From IMG/VR virus record IMGVR_UViG_3300042866_000344, positions 1 through 39,346 of that record: a stretch of 39,346 nucleotides of DNA. One strand, 5' to 3'. Below the pieces are notes generated by a model. It had not been told where the DNA came from. It made no database searches and saw nothing but the letters and a program-made list of their open reading frames with translations. The position numbers and the translations under genes were made by a program. Shown one piece after another: positions 29,640 through 38,357 of this stretch (positions are counted from its first letter, which is position 1; each line of letters starts with the position of its first letter). The DNA is from a virus.

Positions 29640-31742
29640 ATGCCGGGTGAAAGGGACACATCCATGCCTAACGTCGCGACTATTGCGCCGCAACACCGCT
29701 CTATTGAGGTGCCGGATGAGCTGCAAGCTCTGCCTGGCTGGCTTGTGTGGCGGTATGAGCAGCACCCAGGCGAGCCTAAACCTCGTAAGGTGCCATACTA
29801 TGTAGACGGCGGCCGGCGCTATGGCGTCCAGGGCTCGCCCCAAGATCGCGGCAAGCTGACCACGTTTGCAATGGCGCGCGACGAGGCCATGAAGCGCGGC
29901 TTCGACGGCATCGGCCTGGCGCTCATGCCAGACTGGGGCGTCACTGCCTTGGACTTCGACAAGTGCGTCGGCCCGAACGGCGCGATGCCGCATGAGATCG
30001 TCGAGATCATCGGCGACACCTACAGCGAGTACTCGCCCAGCGGCGAGGGCGTGCGCGCCTTTGTGCGTGGCAATCTGGGCAACAACAAGAGCTATGCGGA
30101 GGGCGACCGCTACGGCTTCGAGACGTTCAACACCAACGGCTTCGTCACCATCACAGGGCGGCACACGCCGTACTGCGAGATCATGGGACTTGAGAACACG
30201 ATTGCGCCGGCCTCTGATCATGTGATCGAGCTGGCAGGGCGCCGCTTCGTGCGCACATCGTCTGCCGTTGCGGACGACCCCGACGACTTCATGATCGGCC
30301 ACGAGCCTAAGCTGAACCTGACGGTCGACCGCATGCAAGAGCTGCTCGGCGCGTTAGACGCTGACATGGGCCGCGACGACTGGATCAGGGTCGGCATGGC
30401 GCTACACCATGAGTGCGAGGGCGACGACACTGGCTTTGAGCTCTGGGACGAGTGGTCGGCCGAGGGCTCGACCTATCCTGGCACCGAGGGGCTGCGCGGG
30501 CAGTGGGAGAGCTTCGACAGGCGCGTCGGCAACGGCCACAGGCAGGTCACGATGGCGACTGTCCTAAAGATGGTGAAGCAGGCCGGAGGATCCACAACCG
30601 TAAACCCTCCTAAGGCGGCGAGCGCCCAAGAGGTGTCGGCCAAGGTCGATGCGCTCGTCGCAAATCTGGTGCCCTCTGAGGGCGTGTATTCGCCTGTGGG
30701 CTACACTGGTAGGTTCCCTGTCCTGTCTGCCGATGAGATGAGCGAGCAGAAGACGGCTAAGTGGCTCATCAAGGGCGTCGTGCCTGCCGCCGACATCGTC
30801 ACGATCTTCGGCGCATCAGGCTCGGGCAAGAGCTTCGTCGTGCTTGAGATGGCGGCCTGCATCGCATTGGGCGTGCCGTGGCGCGGACACAAGGCCGAGA
30901 AGGGCCGCGTCGTGATCATCGCGGCGGAAGGCTCAGGCAGTTACGGCAAGCGTATCAAGGCGCTGGCGCAGTATCTGGGCATCTCGCCCAAGGATCTGGA
31001 CATTGGCGTGATCGTTGTGCCGCCCAACCTCATGGAGGAGGGCGACGTGACCGATCTCGCTGCGTCGATCAAGGCGGTCGGCGGCGTGTCGCTGATCATT
31101 ATCGACACCTTTGCGCAGGTGACACCCGGCGCGAACGAGAACGGCGCCGAGGACATGGGCCTCGCCCTGTCCAACGTGCGGGTGCTGCGGACCACGACCG
31201 GCGCAACGGTTGAGCTTGTGCATCACGCAGGCAAGGACGCCCACCGAGGCTCACGCGGCTGGTCAGGCATCCGTGCCGCCGTCGACGCCGAGCTGGAAGT
31301 GACGCGCGATGAGGACAGCGGCGCACGGCAGATCCGCACCACCAAGCAGAAGGACGGCGAGGACGGCCTGAAGTGGGGCTTCAAACTGGAGACTATCCTG
31401 CTGGGCCTCGACGACGACGGTGACGAGATCACGAGCTGCGTTGCGGTTGAGGCTGATCTGGCCAAGGGCGGCGCGGAGGACATGCCGCGCAAGGGCGTCA
31501 AGAAGCTGGGCCGTGTGGCCACGCACATCCTCGAGACGATCGAGACGCAGATTGATCCGTTCGTGGCTGACATGGCGATCAATGACTTCATACAGCTCTG
31601 CGCGGACGGCATGCCGGCGCCTGAGATTGGTAAGCGTGACATCCGGCGCCAGGACGTGCAGCGCTCGCTCAAGAGCCTGACGACTGGGGCCGACGCGCCT
31701 ATCTTGATCGAGCATGGCAGAATTATTTTCATGACAGGCTAG
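29640..31742 (+). CDS. PrimPol-PriCT-RepA-like primase/helicase fusion
   Basis: About 700 residues from ATG 29640 (GGAGG 7 nt upstream; ATG 29664 is the alternative). Residues about 30-160: a PrimPol (NrS-1-type) domain with ALDFDKC carrying D105-x-D107 and the SEYSPSGEGVRAFVRG sheet. Residues about 231-310: PriCT-like helical domain (MGRDDWIRVGMALHHE ... TMATVL). Residues about 375-620: RepA/AAA_25-type ATPase with Walker A GASGSGKS (391-398), Walker B LIIIDTF (485) and HHAGKDAHRGSRG. Expected job: primer synthesis and helicase loading at the origin. It heads the replication genes. Confidence 0.88.
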   Translation: MPGERDTSMPNVATIAPQHRSIEVPDELQALPGWLVWRYEQHPGEPKPRKVPYYVDGGRRYGVQGSPQDRGKLTTFAMARDEAMKRGFDGIGLALMPDWGVTALDFDKCVGPNGAMPHEIVEIIGDTYSEYSPSGEGVRAFVRGNLGNNKSYAEGDRYGFETFNTNGFVTITGRHTPYCEIMGLENTIAPASDHVIELAGRRFVRTSSAVADDPDDFMIGHEPKLNLTVDRMQELLGALDADMGRDDWIRVGMALHHECEGDDTGFELWDEWSAEGSTYPGTEGLRGQWESFDRRVGNGHRQVTMATVLKMVKQAGGSTTVNPPKAASAQEVSAKVDALVANLVPSEGVYSPVGYTGRFPVLSADEMSEQKTAKWLIKGVVPAADIVTIFGASGSGKSFVVLEMAACIALGVPWRGHKAEKGRVVIIAAEGSGSYGKRIKALAQYLGISPKDLDIGVIVVPPNLMEEGDVTDLAASIKAVGGVSLIIIDTFAQVTPGANENGAEDMGLALSNVRVLRTTTGATVELVHHAGKDAHRGSRGWSGIRAAVDAELEVTRDEDSGARQIRTTKQKDGEDGLKWGFKLETILLGLDDDGDEITSCVAVEADLAKGGAEDMPRKGVKKLGRVATHILETIETQIDPFVADMAINDFIQLCADGMPAPEIGKRDIRRQDVQRSLKSLTTGADAPILIEHGRIIFMTG

Positions 31743-31749
31743 ACAGGGG

Positions 31750-31793
31750 TTGCAAGTGATTGCTTGCATCGCTATGGGTTACATTCCAAGCAA
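31750..31793 (+). promoter_or_regulatory. Promoter/operator of the replication unit
   Basis: TTGCAA (31750-31755), 17 bp, TATGGG (31773-31778). Palindrome TGCAAG-N6-CTTGCA at 31751-31768. CCAAGCAA at 31786-31793, 37 bp from the first T to the first C of CAAGCAA. It is the third copy of the bipartite element, in the 71-bp gap after the primase/helicase stop. Confidence 0.6.
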
Positions 31794-31813
31794 CGAAAAA
31801 GGGAAACTACGAC

Positions 31814-32062
31814 ATGGAAAAAGACCGTAACTACTATCGCCAGTGCGACAACGCCACGATACTCGTGTTAGCCAAGGAGGGCGGCGACGAGCTGTCTATG
31901 GTGCTGGCCGAGCGTCTGGCTGACGCACTCTTCGACCTCGAGCACGCAGACCGCAACGAGATCGCCGACCTGAAGGCCGAGGTCAACGACCTTAAGGAAG
32001 AGATCGCCGAGGCGAACCAAACCATCCGCTACCTTGAAAGTGAACTGGAGAACGTAAAGTGA
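31814..32062 (+). CDS. Small coiled-coil early protein
   Basis: 82 residues from ATG 31814 (MEKDRNYYRQCDNAT), with AAAGGG upstream; the longer frame begins in the promoter and is rejected. The C-terminal half is a coiled coil (IADLKAEVNDLKEEIAEANQTIRYLESELE). First gene of the replication unit after the promoter; GTGA overlap with the next gene. Confidence 0.68.
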   Translation: MEKDRNYYRQCDNATILVLAKEGGDELSMVLAERLADALFDLEHADRNEIADLKAEVNDLKEEIAEANQTIRYLESELENVK

Positions 32063-32550
32063 GCATCACCATTGAAGTGACAGGCAACAGCATCCCCGAA
32101 GTGGCCGACAAGCTGCTGGCCATCGGCGCGAGCTTGCAGAACCCTAAAGCCACTCAGCCTGCATTTAGTTGGTTCGACGCCGAGCCGGAACACGACCGCG
32201 TTACCCCCAACGAACATGCTCGGGACTTCATACGGAAACTGTCGGCCCAAATTGCTGCGGAGGAAGCCAAAGCGGCACCCGTGGACCCTACGCCGGCCCC
32301 CAAGAGTGCGCCCGCTGCGGAAGCTACCGAGAGCCAGCCGACGACGGAGGAACCCTCTTCTACCCCTGCGCCTGCAACCCTGGACTATAAGACCGAGGTT
32401 GCGCCTTTCGTGCTCAAGCTGGTCGAGGTCTCCGGCAAGCCGGCAGCTCAACACGTGCTAGATCAGTTCGGCGTTATTAAAGCATCGCACATCTCGCCCG
32501 AGCGCTGGCCCGAGCTGGTCGCCATGATCAAGGCGGAGATGGGACAGTGA
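32059..32550 (+). CDS. Protein with acidic-Pro linker before DUF2800 gene
   Basis: 163 residues from GTG 32059. An N-terminal domain (SITIEVTGNSIPEVADKLLAIGASL ... WFDAEPEHD), a Pro/Ala/Glu linker (residues about 70-105) and a C-terminal helical domain (VLKLVEVSGKPAAQHVLDQFGVI ... WPELVAMIKAEMG). The last domain looks like a small interaction module. Coupled to the nuclease gene (GTGA), so a recombination partner is plausible. No family assigned. Confidence 0.68.
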   Translation: MSITIEVTGNSIPEVADKLLAIGASLQNPKATQPAFSWFDAEPEHDRVTPNEHARDFIRKLSAQIAAEEAKAAPVDPTPAPKSAPAAEATESQPTTEEPSSTPAPATLDYKTEVAPFVLKLVEVSGKPAAQHVLDQFGVIKASHISPERWPELVAMIKAEMGQ

Positions 32551-33710
32551 GCGGCCTGCACGCCAAGCTATCGCCGTCGGGCGCGCATCGCTGGATGCGC
32601 TGCCCTGGCAGCATCGCGCTCGAGGCACCCTTCCCAAACGACAGCAGCGTCTACGCCGCCGAAGGCACGCTGGCTCACCTGCTCGCGTCTGAGGAGCTGG
32701 ACGGCACTAAGCCTGCCGCTGAGCGTATCGGAGAGCAGCACACGGTCGATGGATTTGACTTCACAGTCGACAAGGTCATGGTCGCGTACGTCGAGGACTA
32801 TGTGAAGCTCGTGCGTGAGTATGCCGAGGGTGGCGTCTTGCTTGTCGAGCAGCGCGTGCCGATCGGTCACCTGACCGGCGAGACCGATGCCACTGGCACC
32901 AGCGACGCTGTCGTCGTGCACGCCGATGAGGGGCGTCTCACGGTTATCGACCTCAAGTACGGCATGGGCGTCAGGGTCATGGCTGACGGCAACGAGCAGG
33001 CCATGATGTACGCGCTCGGCGCTCTGGAGAGTTACGAGCAGCTCGCCGACTTCGTTAACATCTGCATGGTCATCCACCAGCCGCGCCTCAACAGCGTGTC
33101 TGAGCACTGGATCAGGGTAGACGACCTAATGAAGTTTGCAGCCAAGGTTACCGAGGCCGCCGACATAGTGCGCAGCCCTGACGCCTTCACCGCGCCAGGC
33201 GAGAAACAGTGCAGGTTCTGCAAGGCCAAGTCTGTCTGCCCGGCGCTTAAAGAGATCGTCGACGAGACGGTGCAGGAAGAGGCTACAGCCGATGACTTCG
33301 CCGATATGGGCGACAACTCGCTGGCCGTTGCTATGGGCCGCGTCGAGCTGATTGAGCAGTGGTGCAAGAGCATCCGCGCCGAAGTCGAGCGTCGCTTGAC
33401 TAAAGGCCTCGACGTGCCTGGCTACAAGCTCGTAGAAGGCCGAAAGGGCAATCGGGCATGGTCTGACGCCAAAGACGCTGAAACGCGCCTGAGCGCCGTC
33501 CTGAAGCGCGATGAGATGTATGAGGAGAAGTTCATCTCGCCGGCAACGGCGGAGAAGCTGCTCAAGAAAGATCCCGAAGGGATGTCGTTGCTTGAAGAGC
33601 TGACGCACCGCCCCGAAGGTAAGCTGTCTGTGGCACCCGCCACCGATAAGCGTCCAGCGATGGACGTAAAACCAATCTTGGACGATTTCCGAGATTTAAT
33701 TGCAAACTGA
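32547..33710 (+). CDS. DUF2800 RecB/Cas4-like exonuclease
   Basis: 387 residues. HAKLSPSGAHRWMRCPGS at the N-terminus, GTSDAVVVHADEGRLTVIDLKYG (about residues 117-138: the D...(D/E)-x-K nuclease core) and a YALGAL helix are the DUF2800 pattern of the PD-(D/E)XK nuclease superfamily. Cysteines at CPG and in CRFCKAKSVCPAL near residue 230 can hold an iron-sulphur cluster as in Cas4/AddB. Works with the ssDNA-binding protein next door in phage recombination. GTG start. Confidence 0.87.
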   Translation: MSGLHAKLSPSGAHRWMRCPGSIALEAPFPNDSSVYAAEGTLAHLLASEELDGTKPAAERIGEQHTVDGFDFTVDKVMVAYVEDYVKLVREYAEGGVLLVEQRVPIGHLTGETDATGTSDAVVVHADEGRLTVIDLKYGMGVRVMADGNEQAMMYALGALESYEQLADFVNICMVIHQPRLNSVSEHWIRVDDLMKFAAKVTEAADIVRSPDAFTAPGEKQCRFCKAKSVCPALKEIVDETVQEEATADDFADMGDNSLAVAMGRVELIEQWCKSIRAEVERRLTKGLDVPGYKLVEGRKGNRAWSDAKDAETRLSAVLKRDEMYEEKFISPATAEKLLKKDPEGMSLLEELTHRPEGKLSVAPATDKRPAMDVKPILDDFRDLIAN

Positions 33711-33736
33711 GAAACTGAGAAACTGGAGATAAGAAT

Positions 33737-34354
33737 ATGACTACTGAAACACGCCGCGCCGTCACGTTGATGTTGAAAAACAAGCGCCTCGGCTTCGTCA
33801 ACCTCGCCGAACCCCGTTCGGTCGGCAAGGACAAAAACGGCAACCCTAGTGCGCCCAGCTATGGCCTCCGCGTCATCATTGACCCGAAAGACCCCGACGT
33901 AAAGGCGATCAAGGACGCCATTAAAGAGGTAGCCGCCACGCAATGGAAAGACAAGGCGCAGACCCAGCTCGACATGTTGGCAGCTAAGGATAAGGTTGCC
34001 TTCCTCGAACGCGAGTATCGTAGCGCGTCAACTGGTGAAGTGCATAAGGGTTTTGAGGGGTCGTTCAGCCTTAACGCCAGCGCGGGTCAGAATAAGCAGC
34101 CCAAGTGCTTCGACGAATTTGGCCAAGAGCTGGACAACGAGGGCATCAAACGCAAGCTCTACAGCGGTGCCTACGGCCACGTTAAGGTTGAGATTTATCC
34201 GCTGCTGCGTGACGATGGCAACCGCATCAACTGCGGGGTCATGGGCGTTATGTTTGCCGGCGACGGTGAAGCCTTTGGCGGCGGCACGGTCACGACTGCG
34301 GACGATTTCGTCGGTCTGACGAAAGCTCCGATTGACGCGGAAGACCTTCTGTAA
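33737..34354 (+). CDS. DUF2815 ssDNA-binding protein
   Basis: 205 residues. Opening [31 protein letters not shown], a [32 protein letters not shown] strand region and an acidic tail ([17 protein letters not shown]) match DUF2815, the T7 gp2.5/Enc34-like single-strand DNA-binding family. It protects DNA during replication and recombination; the acidic C-terminus is the usual partner-binding element. Adjacent to DUF2800 as expected. GGAG upstream; three AAACTGAG-like repeats (33704-33727) precede it. Confidence 0.87.
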   Translation: MTTETRRAVTLMLKNKRLGFVNLAEPRSVGKDKNGNPSAPSYGLRVIIDPKDPDVKAIKDAIKEVAATQWKDKAQTQLDMLAAKDKVAFLEREYRSASTGEVHKGFEGSFSLNASAGQNKQPKCFDEFGQELDNEGIKRKLYSGAYGHVKVEIYPLLRDDGNRINCGVMGVMFAGDGEAFGGGTVTTADDFVGLTKAPIDAEDLL

Positions 34355-34611
34355 TGTCTGATTTAGGACACAACAGCGTTGCCGGTGATCAGCTCCGCCT
34401 GATCATCGAGCGCATAGAGAAGCTCGAGGACGAGAAGCAGGACATCATGGAGTTCATCAAGAGCGTCTATGGTGAGGCTAAGGCCGTCGGCTTTGACACC
34501 AAGATCATCAGAAAGCTGGTTGCCCTGCGCAAGAAGGACGACGACACACGCCGCGAAGAAGCGACGTTGTTGGACCTTTATGCCAGCGCTATTGGCTTGG
34601 ACCTGATCTAA
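34354..34611 (+). CDS. GapR-like DUF2312 protein
   Basis: 85 residues. [22 protein letters not shown] ... [42 protein letters not shown] is the DUF2312 pattern of GapR, an alphaproteobacterial nucleoid protein that binds overtwisted DNA ahead of forks and polymerases. Length fits the family (about 80-90). A phage copy between the ssDNA-binding and polymerase genes suggests help with torsional stress during phage replication. TAATG overlap. Confidence 0.88.
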   Translation: MSDLGHNSVAGDQLRLIIERIEKLEDEKQDIMEFIKSVYGEAKAVGFDTKIIRKLVALRKKDDDTRREEATLLDLYASAIGLDLI

Positions 34612-34622
34612 GCGTATAAGAG

Positions 34623-34729
34623 GGACGCTGCGGCGGGGTTGGAAGTCACCCGCCGCAGCGTCCTCCCTTCTGGCGAGGCGCGCGGTGTGCGGATGTCCCT
34701 CCGTTTGCTTGATAACTGCTGCGCGCCTC
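34623..34729 (+). promoter_or_regulatory. Structured leader of the DNA polymerase gene
   Basis: In the 141-bp gap: GGACGCTGCGGCGGG (34623-34637) and CCCGCCGCAGCGTCC (34649-34663), a perfect 15-bp stem with an 11-nt loop. Then GAGGCGCGC (34675-34683) and GCGCGCCTC (34721-34729), a 9-bp pair. Between them is GTTTGCTTGATA (34703-34714), an operator half-site. Ribosome site GGAGG follows. The first stem has no T-run, so attenuation, processing or translation control is more likely than simple termination. Confidence 0.6.
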
Positions 34730-34752
34730 ACCTGAATGGAGGACACTACGAT

Positions 34753-36705
34753 ATGACGACGCTCTGGCTCGACCTCGAAACATACTCAGAAACGCCAATC
34801 ACGCACGGGACGCACAAGTACGCAGAGAACGCCGAAGTGCTGCTCGTGGCGTATGCGTTCGACGACGAAGAGGTCAAGGTCATGGACCTGACCGAGCGCG
34901 GCTCGCTGGACAGCGTCCAGATGATGGTCGACACGGCTGACATGATCGTGATCCACAACAGCGCATTCGATCGCACAGTGCTGCGTCATCAGAACGTGCA
35001 TATCCCAACGGAGAAGGTCGAGGACACGATGGTTCTCGCTTTGGCGCATGGCTTGCCTGGCAGTCTGGGAGCGCTCTGCGACGTCATGGGCGTGCCGCAG
35101 GATAAAGCTAAAGACAAATCGGGTAAGAAGCTGATACACTTGTTCACCAAGCCTCGGCCAAAAAACGTCAAGCTCAGGAGGGCTAACCGTGACACACACC
35201 CCGAAGAGTGGGCAGCCTTCATCGAGTACGCCCGCCTCGACGTGGACGCAATGCGCGTCCTACATGGACTGCTTCCAAGTTGGAACAATCGTGGAAGTGA
35301 ACGCGCTCTCTGGCTCCTCGACCAGAAAATTAACGACCGTGGTATCGCCATCGATGTTGAGCTCGCCGACGCTGCACTACGAGCTTTTCAAAGAAGCTCG
35401 CGATCTCTGGCTGAGCGAACCCGAATTCTAACCAACGGCGCGGTCGGCTCGCTGACCCAACGCAGCAAGTTTCTTCAGCACCTCGAGCAGACGCTGGCGT
35501 TCACGACGCCGGACCTCAAGAAGGGCACCGTCAGCACGTTGCTGCAAGGCACCTTGACGCCAGAGGTGCGAGAGCTGCTAGAGATCAGACAGCAGGCCTC
35601 GGCAACGTCTCCTGCCAAATACAGTGTGTTGTTGAAGGCGACTAGCGCCGACGGGCGCTTGCGCGGCACGCTCCAGTTCTGCGGTGCATCACGCACCGGG
35701 CGCTGGGGCGGCCGTCTGTTCCAGCCTCAGAACCTGCCCAGACCGACGCTCAAGCAGGAGCAGATCGACATGGGCATCGACGCCATGAAGTTAGACTGCG
35801 AGGATCTGATGTTCGACAACGTGGCCGAGCTATGCTCGAGCGCGGTCGAGCTATGCTCGAGCGCGGTGCGTGGCGCCCTGGTCGCGCCGGAAGGGCGCAA
35901 GCTGGTCGTCTCTGACTTGTCCAACATCGAGGGGCGCGTGCTCGCGTGGCTCGCCGGCGAGAACTGGAAGACCGAAGCGTTTAGACAGTTCGACTATGGC
36001 GTCGGGCCTGACCTGTACAAGCTGGCCTACGCCAAGTCCTTTAACAAGAAGGCTGAAGACGTCACGAAGGACGAGCGCCAGATCGGCAAGGTGCAGGAGC
36101 TGGCCCTGGGCTACCAAGGCAGCGTCGGGGCGTTCAGCAGCATGGCTGCGCTCTACGGCGTGTTCCTGCCTGAAAAGGAGGTGCGCGACATCGTGGACGC
36201 ATGGCGCAAAGCGCACAAGCACGTCGTCAAGTTCTGGTATATGCTGGAAAGCGCCGTCAAGGACGCAATCCGAGAGCCCGGTAAGCGGCACGTTGTGCGC
36301 GACCTGGGCATCACATACGCCGACACTTGGCTGCGCATTAAGCTGCCGAGCGGGCGCTACCTCTGCTATCCGAACGCGGGCATTAGTGAGGGCTCGATCG
36401 TCTATGATGGCGTCAACCAATACACCAAGAAGTGGGAGGTCATTGAGACCTATGGCGGCAAGCTGGTCGAGAACGTCGTCCAGGCAGTGGCGCGTGACGT
36501 GCTAGCATCCGGCATGTTCAAGGCCGAAGAGGCTGGGTACGCCGTCTGCCTGCATGTGCATGACGAGCTGATCACTGAGACGCCTGACGATCCGGCATAT
36601 AGCCCTGACGGTCTGGCGGCGCTTATGTCCGCTAACCCGAGCTGGTCAATGGAGCTGCCGCTTGCTGCGGCCGGCTTCGAGACCCACCGCTACAAGAAGG
36701 ACTGA
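34753..36705 (+). CDS. Family A DNA polymerase
   Basis: 650 residues from ATG 34753 (MTTLWLDLETYSETPIT); the longer frame to 34639 would translate the leader and is rejected. 3'-5' exonuclease: LDLETYSE (5-12), HNSAFDR (near 72) and YARLDVDAM (near 160). Polymerase: SDLSNIEGR motif A (near 386), KVQELALGYQG motif B (near 445), HVHDEL motif C (near 600). Replicates phage DNA with PrimPol and SNF2-type partners. An exact 21-bp tandem duplication (35826-35867) adds seven residues. Confidence 0.93.
   Translation: MTTLWLDLETYSETPITHGTHKYAENAEVLLVAYAFDDEEVKVMDLTERGSLDSVQMMVDTADMIVIHNSAFDRTVLRHQNVHIPTEKVEDTMVLALAHGLPGSLGALCDVMGVPQDKAKDKSGKKLIHLFTKPRPKNVKLRRANRDTHPEEWAAFIEYARLDVDAMRVLHGLLPSWNNRGSERALWLLDQKINDRGIAIDVELADAALRAFQRSSRSLAERTRILTNGAVGSLTQRSKFLQHLEQTLAFTTPDLKKGTVSTLLQGTLTPEVRELLEIRQQASATSPAKYSVLLKATSADGRLRGTLQFCGASRTGRWGGRLFQPQNLPRPTLKQEQIDMGIDAMKLDCEDLMFDNVAELCSSAVELCSSAVRGALVAPEGRKLVVSDLSNIEGRVLAWLAGENWKTEAFRQFDYGVGPDLYKLAYAKSFNKKAEDVTKDERQIGKVQELALGYQGSVGAFSSMAALYGVFLPEKEVRDIVDAWRKAHKHVVKFWYMLESAVKDAIREPGKRHVVRDLGITYADTWLRIKLPSGRYLCYPNAGISEGSIVYDGVNQYTKKWEVIETYGGKLVENVVQAVARDVLASGMFKAEEAGYAVCLHVHDELITETPDDPAYSPDGLAALMSANPSWSMELPLAAAGFETHRYKKD
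35826..35867 (+). repeat. 21-bp tandem duplication inside the polymerase gene
   Basis: CGAGCTATGCTCGAGCGCGGT occurs twice in a row with no difference (35826-35846, 35847-35867), giving ELCSSAV twice in the protein, just before motif A. In frame, so the polymerase stays open. Recent in origin or an assembly artefact; the unit contains a CTCGAG palindrome. Confidence 0.9.
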
Positions 36706-36708
36706 GCC

Positions 36709-36987
36709 GTGACGCCCGCAGGCAAGCTACAGGCGCATCTCAAGCACGTTGTGCAGCAAAGTGGCGGTCAGTACCGCAAGGTGCGCTGGGAGGGCCGTAG
36801 GGGCTGCCCAGACTGCTTTGTGTGGTGGACGTGGCCTCGTGCCGCCTTCATCGAGATTAAGGCTCCAGGCGACCGCTACAGCAAGCTTCAGGAGCGCGAG
36901 ATCGCGCGCATGAAGGACGCCGGCATCCCGGTCTATACTGTGTCGACGATCGAGGGCATCGACTTTGTGGTGGCGGAGATCCGCTGA
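36709..36987 (+). CDS. VRR-NUC nuclease
   Basis: 92 residues from GTG 36709. VRWEGRRGCPDCFVWW, AAFIEIKAPGDRYSKLQ and GIPVYTVSTIEGIDFVV (about residues 23-85) give the PD-(D/E)XK core (D28, E-x-K with E/K near 46-48) of the VRR-NUC family, standalone in phages. Cleaves structured or branched DNA. TGATG overlap with the helicase, a common pair. Confidence 0.88.
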   Translation: MTPAGKLQAHLKHVVQQSGGQYRKVRWEGRRGCPDCFVWWTWPRAAFIEIKAPGDRYSKLQEREIARMKDAGIPVYTVSTIEGIDFVVAEIR

Positions 36988-38357
36988 TGGCTAACTTTAC
37001 GCCTCACAGCTATCAACGCCCGGCCATGCAGTGGCTGTACGAGAAGCCGCGCTGCGCCCTGTGGATGCCTATGGGCGGCGGCAAGACGGTCACGACGCTG
37101 ACGAGCCTGGACAACCTGTCTATAGTCGAGGACGTGTACCCAGTGCTCGTTCTGGCGCCTCTGCGGGTCGCTAAGACCACTTGGCCTGATGAGATTGGCA
37201 AGTGGGAGCATCTCAAGCATCTGCGCGTCTCGCCGATCATCGGCAACGTCAAAGAGCGCCAGGCGGCGCTTGACGTCGATGCTGACATTTACACTATGAA
37301 CTACGACAACCTTGTGTGGCTGCAAGCCGCCCTGGGCGCCAACTGGCCGTTCAAGACGGTCGTTGCGGATGAGTTCACACGCCTGAAGAGCTTCCGGCTG
37401 CGCCAGGGCAGCAAGCGCGCGGCCGCCCTGGCACGCGTGGCGCACACGAAGGTAAGCCGCTTCATCGGTCTGACCGGCACACCGAACCCGAACGGCCTGC
37501 AAGATCTCTGGGGCCAGACCTGGTTCTTGGATGGCGGCGAGCGCCTGGGCAGGACGTTCAGCGCCTTTAGCGACCGCTGGTTCGCAAAGGGCTGGGACGG
37601 CTACAGCCTCAAGCCCCTGGCATCGGCGCAGAAGGAGATCGAGGACCGCCTGCGCGACGTCTGCCTCACGGTCGAGGGGCTGCCGGTGCATGAGCCTGTG
37701 CGCAATTACATCAGCGTCGACCTGCCTGCAAAGGCGCGCAGGGCTTACGACAGCATGGAAAATGATATGTTCGCGGAGCTTGAAGAAGCTGGTATAGAAG
37801 CATTCAACGCCGCCGCTAAGACTATCAAGTGTTTGCAGCTCGCCAACGGGGCTGTGTATACTGACCACGACGGCAACTGGGAGGAGGTGCATGATGCTAA
37901 ACTGGATGCACTCGACAGTGTTATCGAAGAAGCCAACGGCGCGCCCGTCCTGGTGGCCTACCATTTCAAGAGCGACTTGGCCCGCCTACAAAGCCGTTAC
38001 CCTAAGGGCCGGGTGTTGGACGCTAAGTCTGACACGATCAGGGACTGGAACGCCGGACGGGTGCCATTACTATTCGCTCACCCTGCGTCGGCGGGGCACG
38101 GGCTTAACCTCGCAGAAGGCGGCAACATCCTCGTCTTCTTCTCGCTCAACTGGAACTTAGAAGAGCATTTGCAAATCATCGAGCGCATCGGGCCCATGAG
38201 GCAAGCGCAGGCAGGGCTGAAGCGTCCTGTGTTCGTGCATTACATCATGGCACGCAACACGGTGGACAACATGGTCCTCGGGCGCTTGCAGTCCAAGAAG
38301 TCGGTTCAAGAGATCATGCTCGAGGCACTAAAAAGGAAAAAACATGAAAGCGATTAA
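36987..38357 (+). CDS. SNF2-type DEAD/DEAH-box helicase
   Basis: 456 residues. PHSYQRPAMQWL, Walker A MPMGGGKT (27-34), LVLAPLRVAKTTWPDEI, DExx box VADEFTRLK (126-134), IGLTGTPNPNGLQDLWGQ motif III, and in the C-lobe LLFAHPASAGHGLNL and IERIGPMRQAQAG (motif VI-like; usually GPTRQ) are SNF2 features. Moves DNA using ATP. Follows the VRR-NUC gene as in many phages. Confidence 0.92.
   Translation: MANFTPHSYQRPAMQWLYEKPRCALWMPMGGGKTVTTLTSLDNLSIVEDVYPVLVLAPLRVAKTTWPDEIGKWEHLKHLRVSPIIGNVKERQAALDVDADIYTMNYDNLVWLQAALGANWPFKTVVADEFTRLKSFRLRQGSKRAAALARVAHTKVSRFIGLTGTPNPNGLQDLWGQTWFLDGGERLGRTFSAFSDRWFAKGWDGYSLKPLASAQKEIEDRLRDVCLTVEGLPVHEPVRNYISVDLPAKARRAYDSMENDMFAELEEAGIEAFNAAAKTIKCLQLANGAVYTDHDGNWEEVHDAKLDALDSVIEEANGAPVLVAYHFKSDLARLQSRYPKGRVLDAKSDTIRDWNAGRVPLLFAHPASAGHGLNLAEGGNILVFFSLNWNLEEHLQIIERIGPMRQAQAGLKRPVFVHYIMARNTVDNMVLGRLQSKKSVQEIMLEALKRKKHESD

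Noticed and set aside
34639-34752. N-terminal extension of the DNA polymerase
   Set aside because: It would translate a perfect hairpin; MTTLWLDLETY matches the usual start of the exonuclease domain and has GGAGG upstream.
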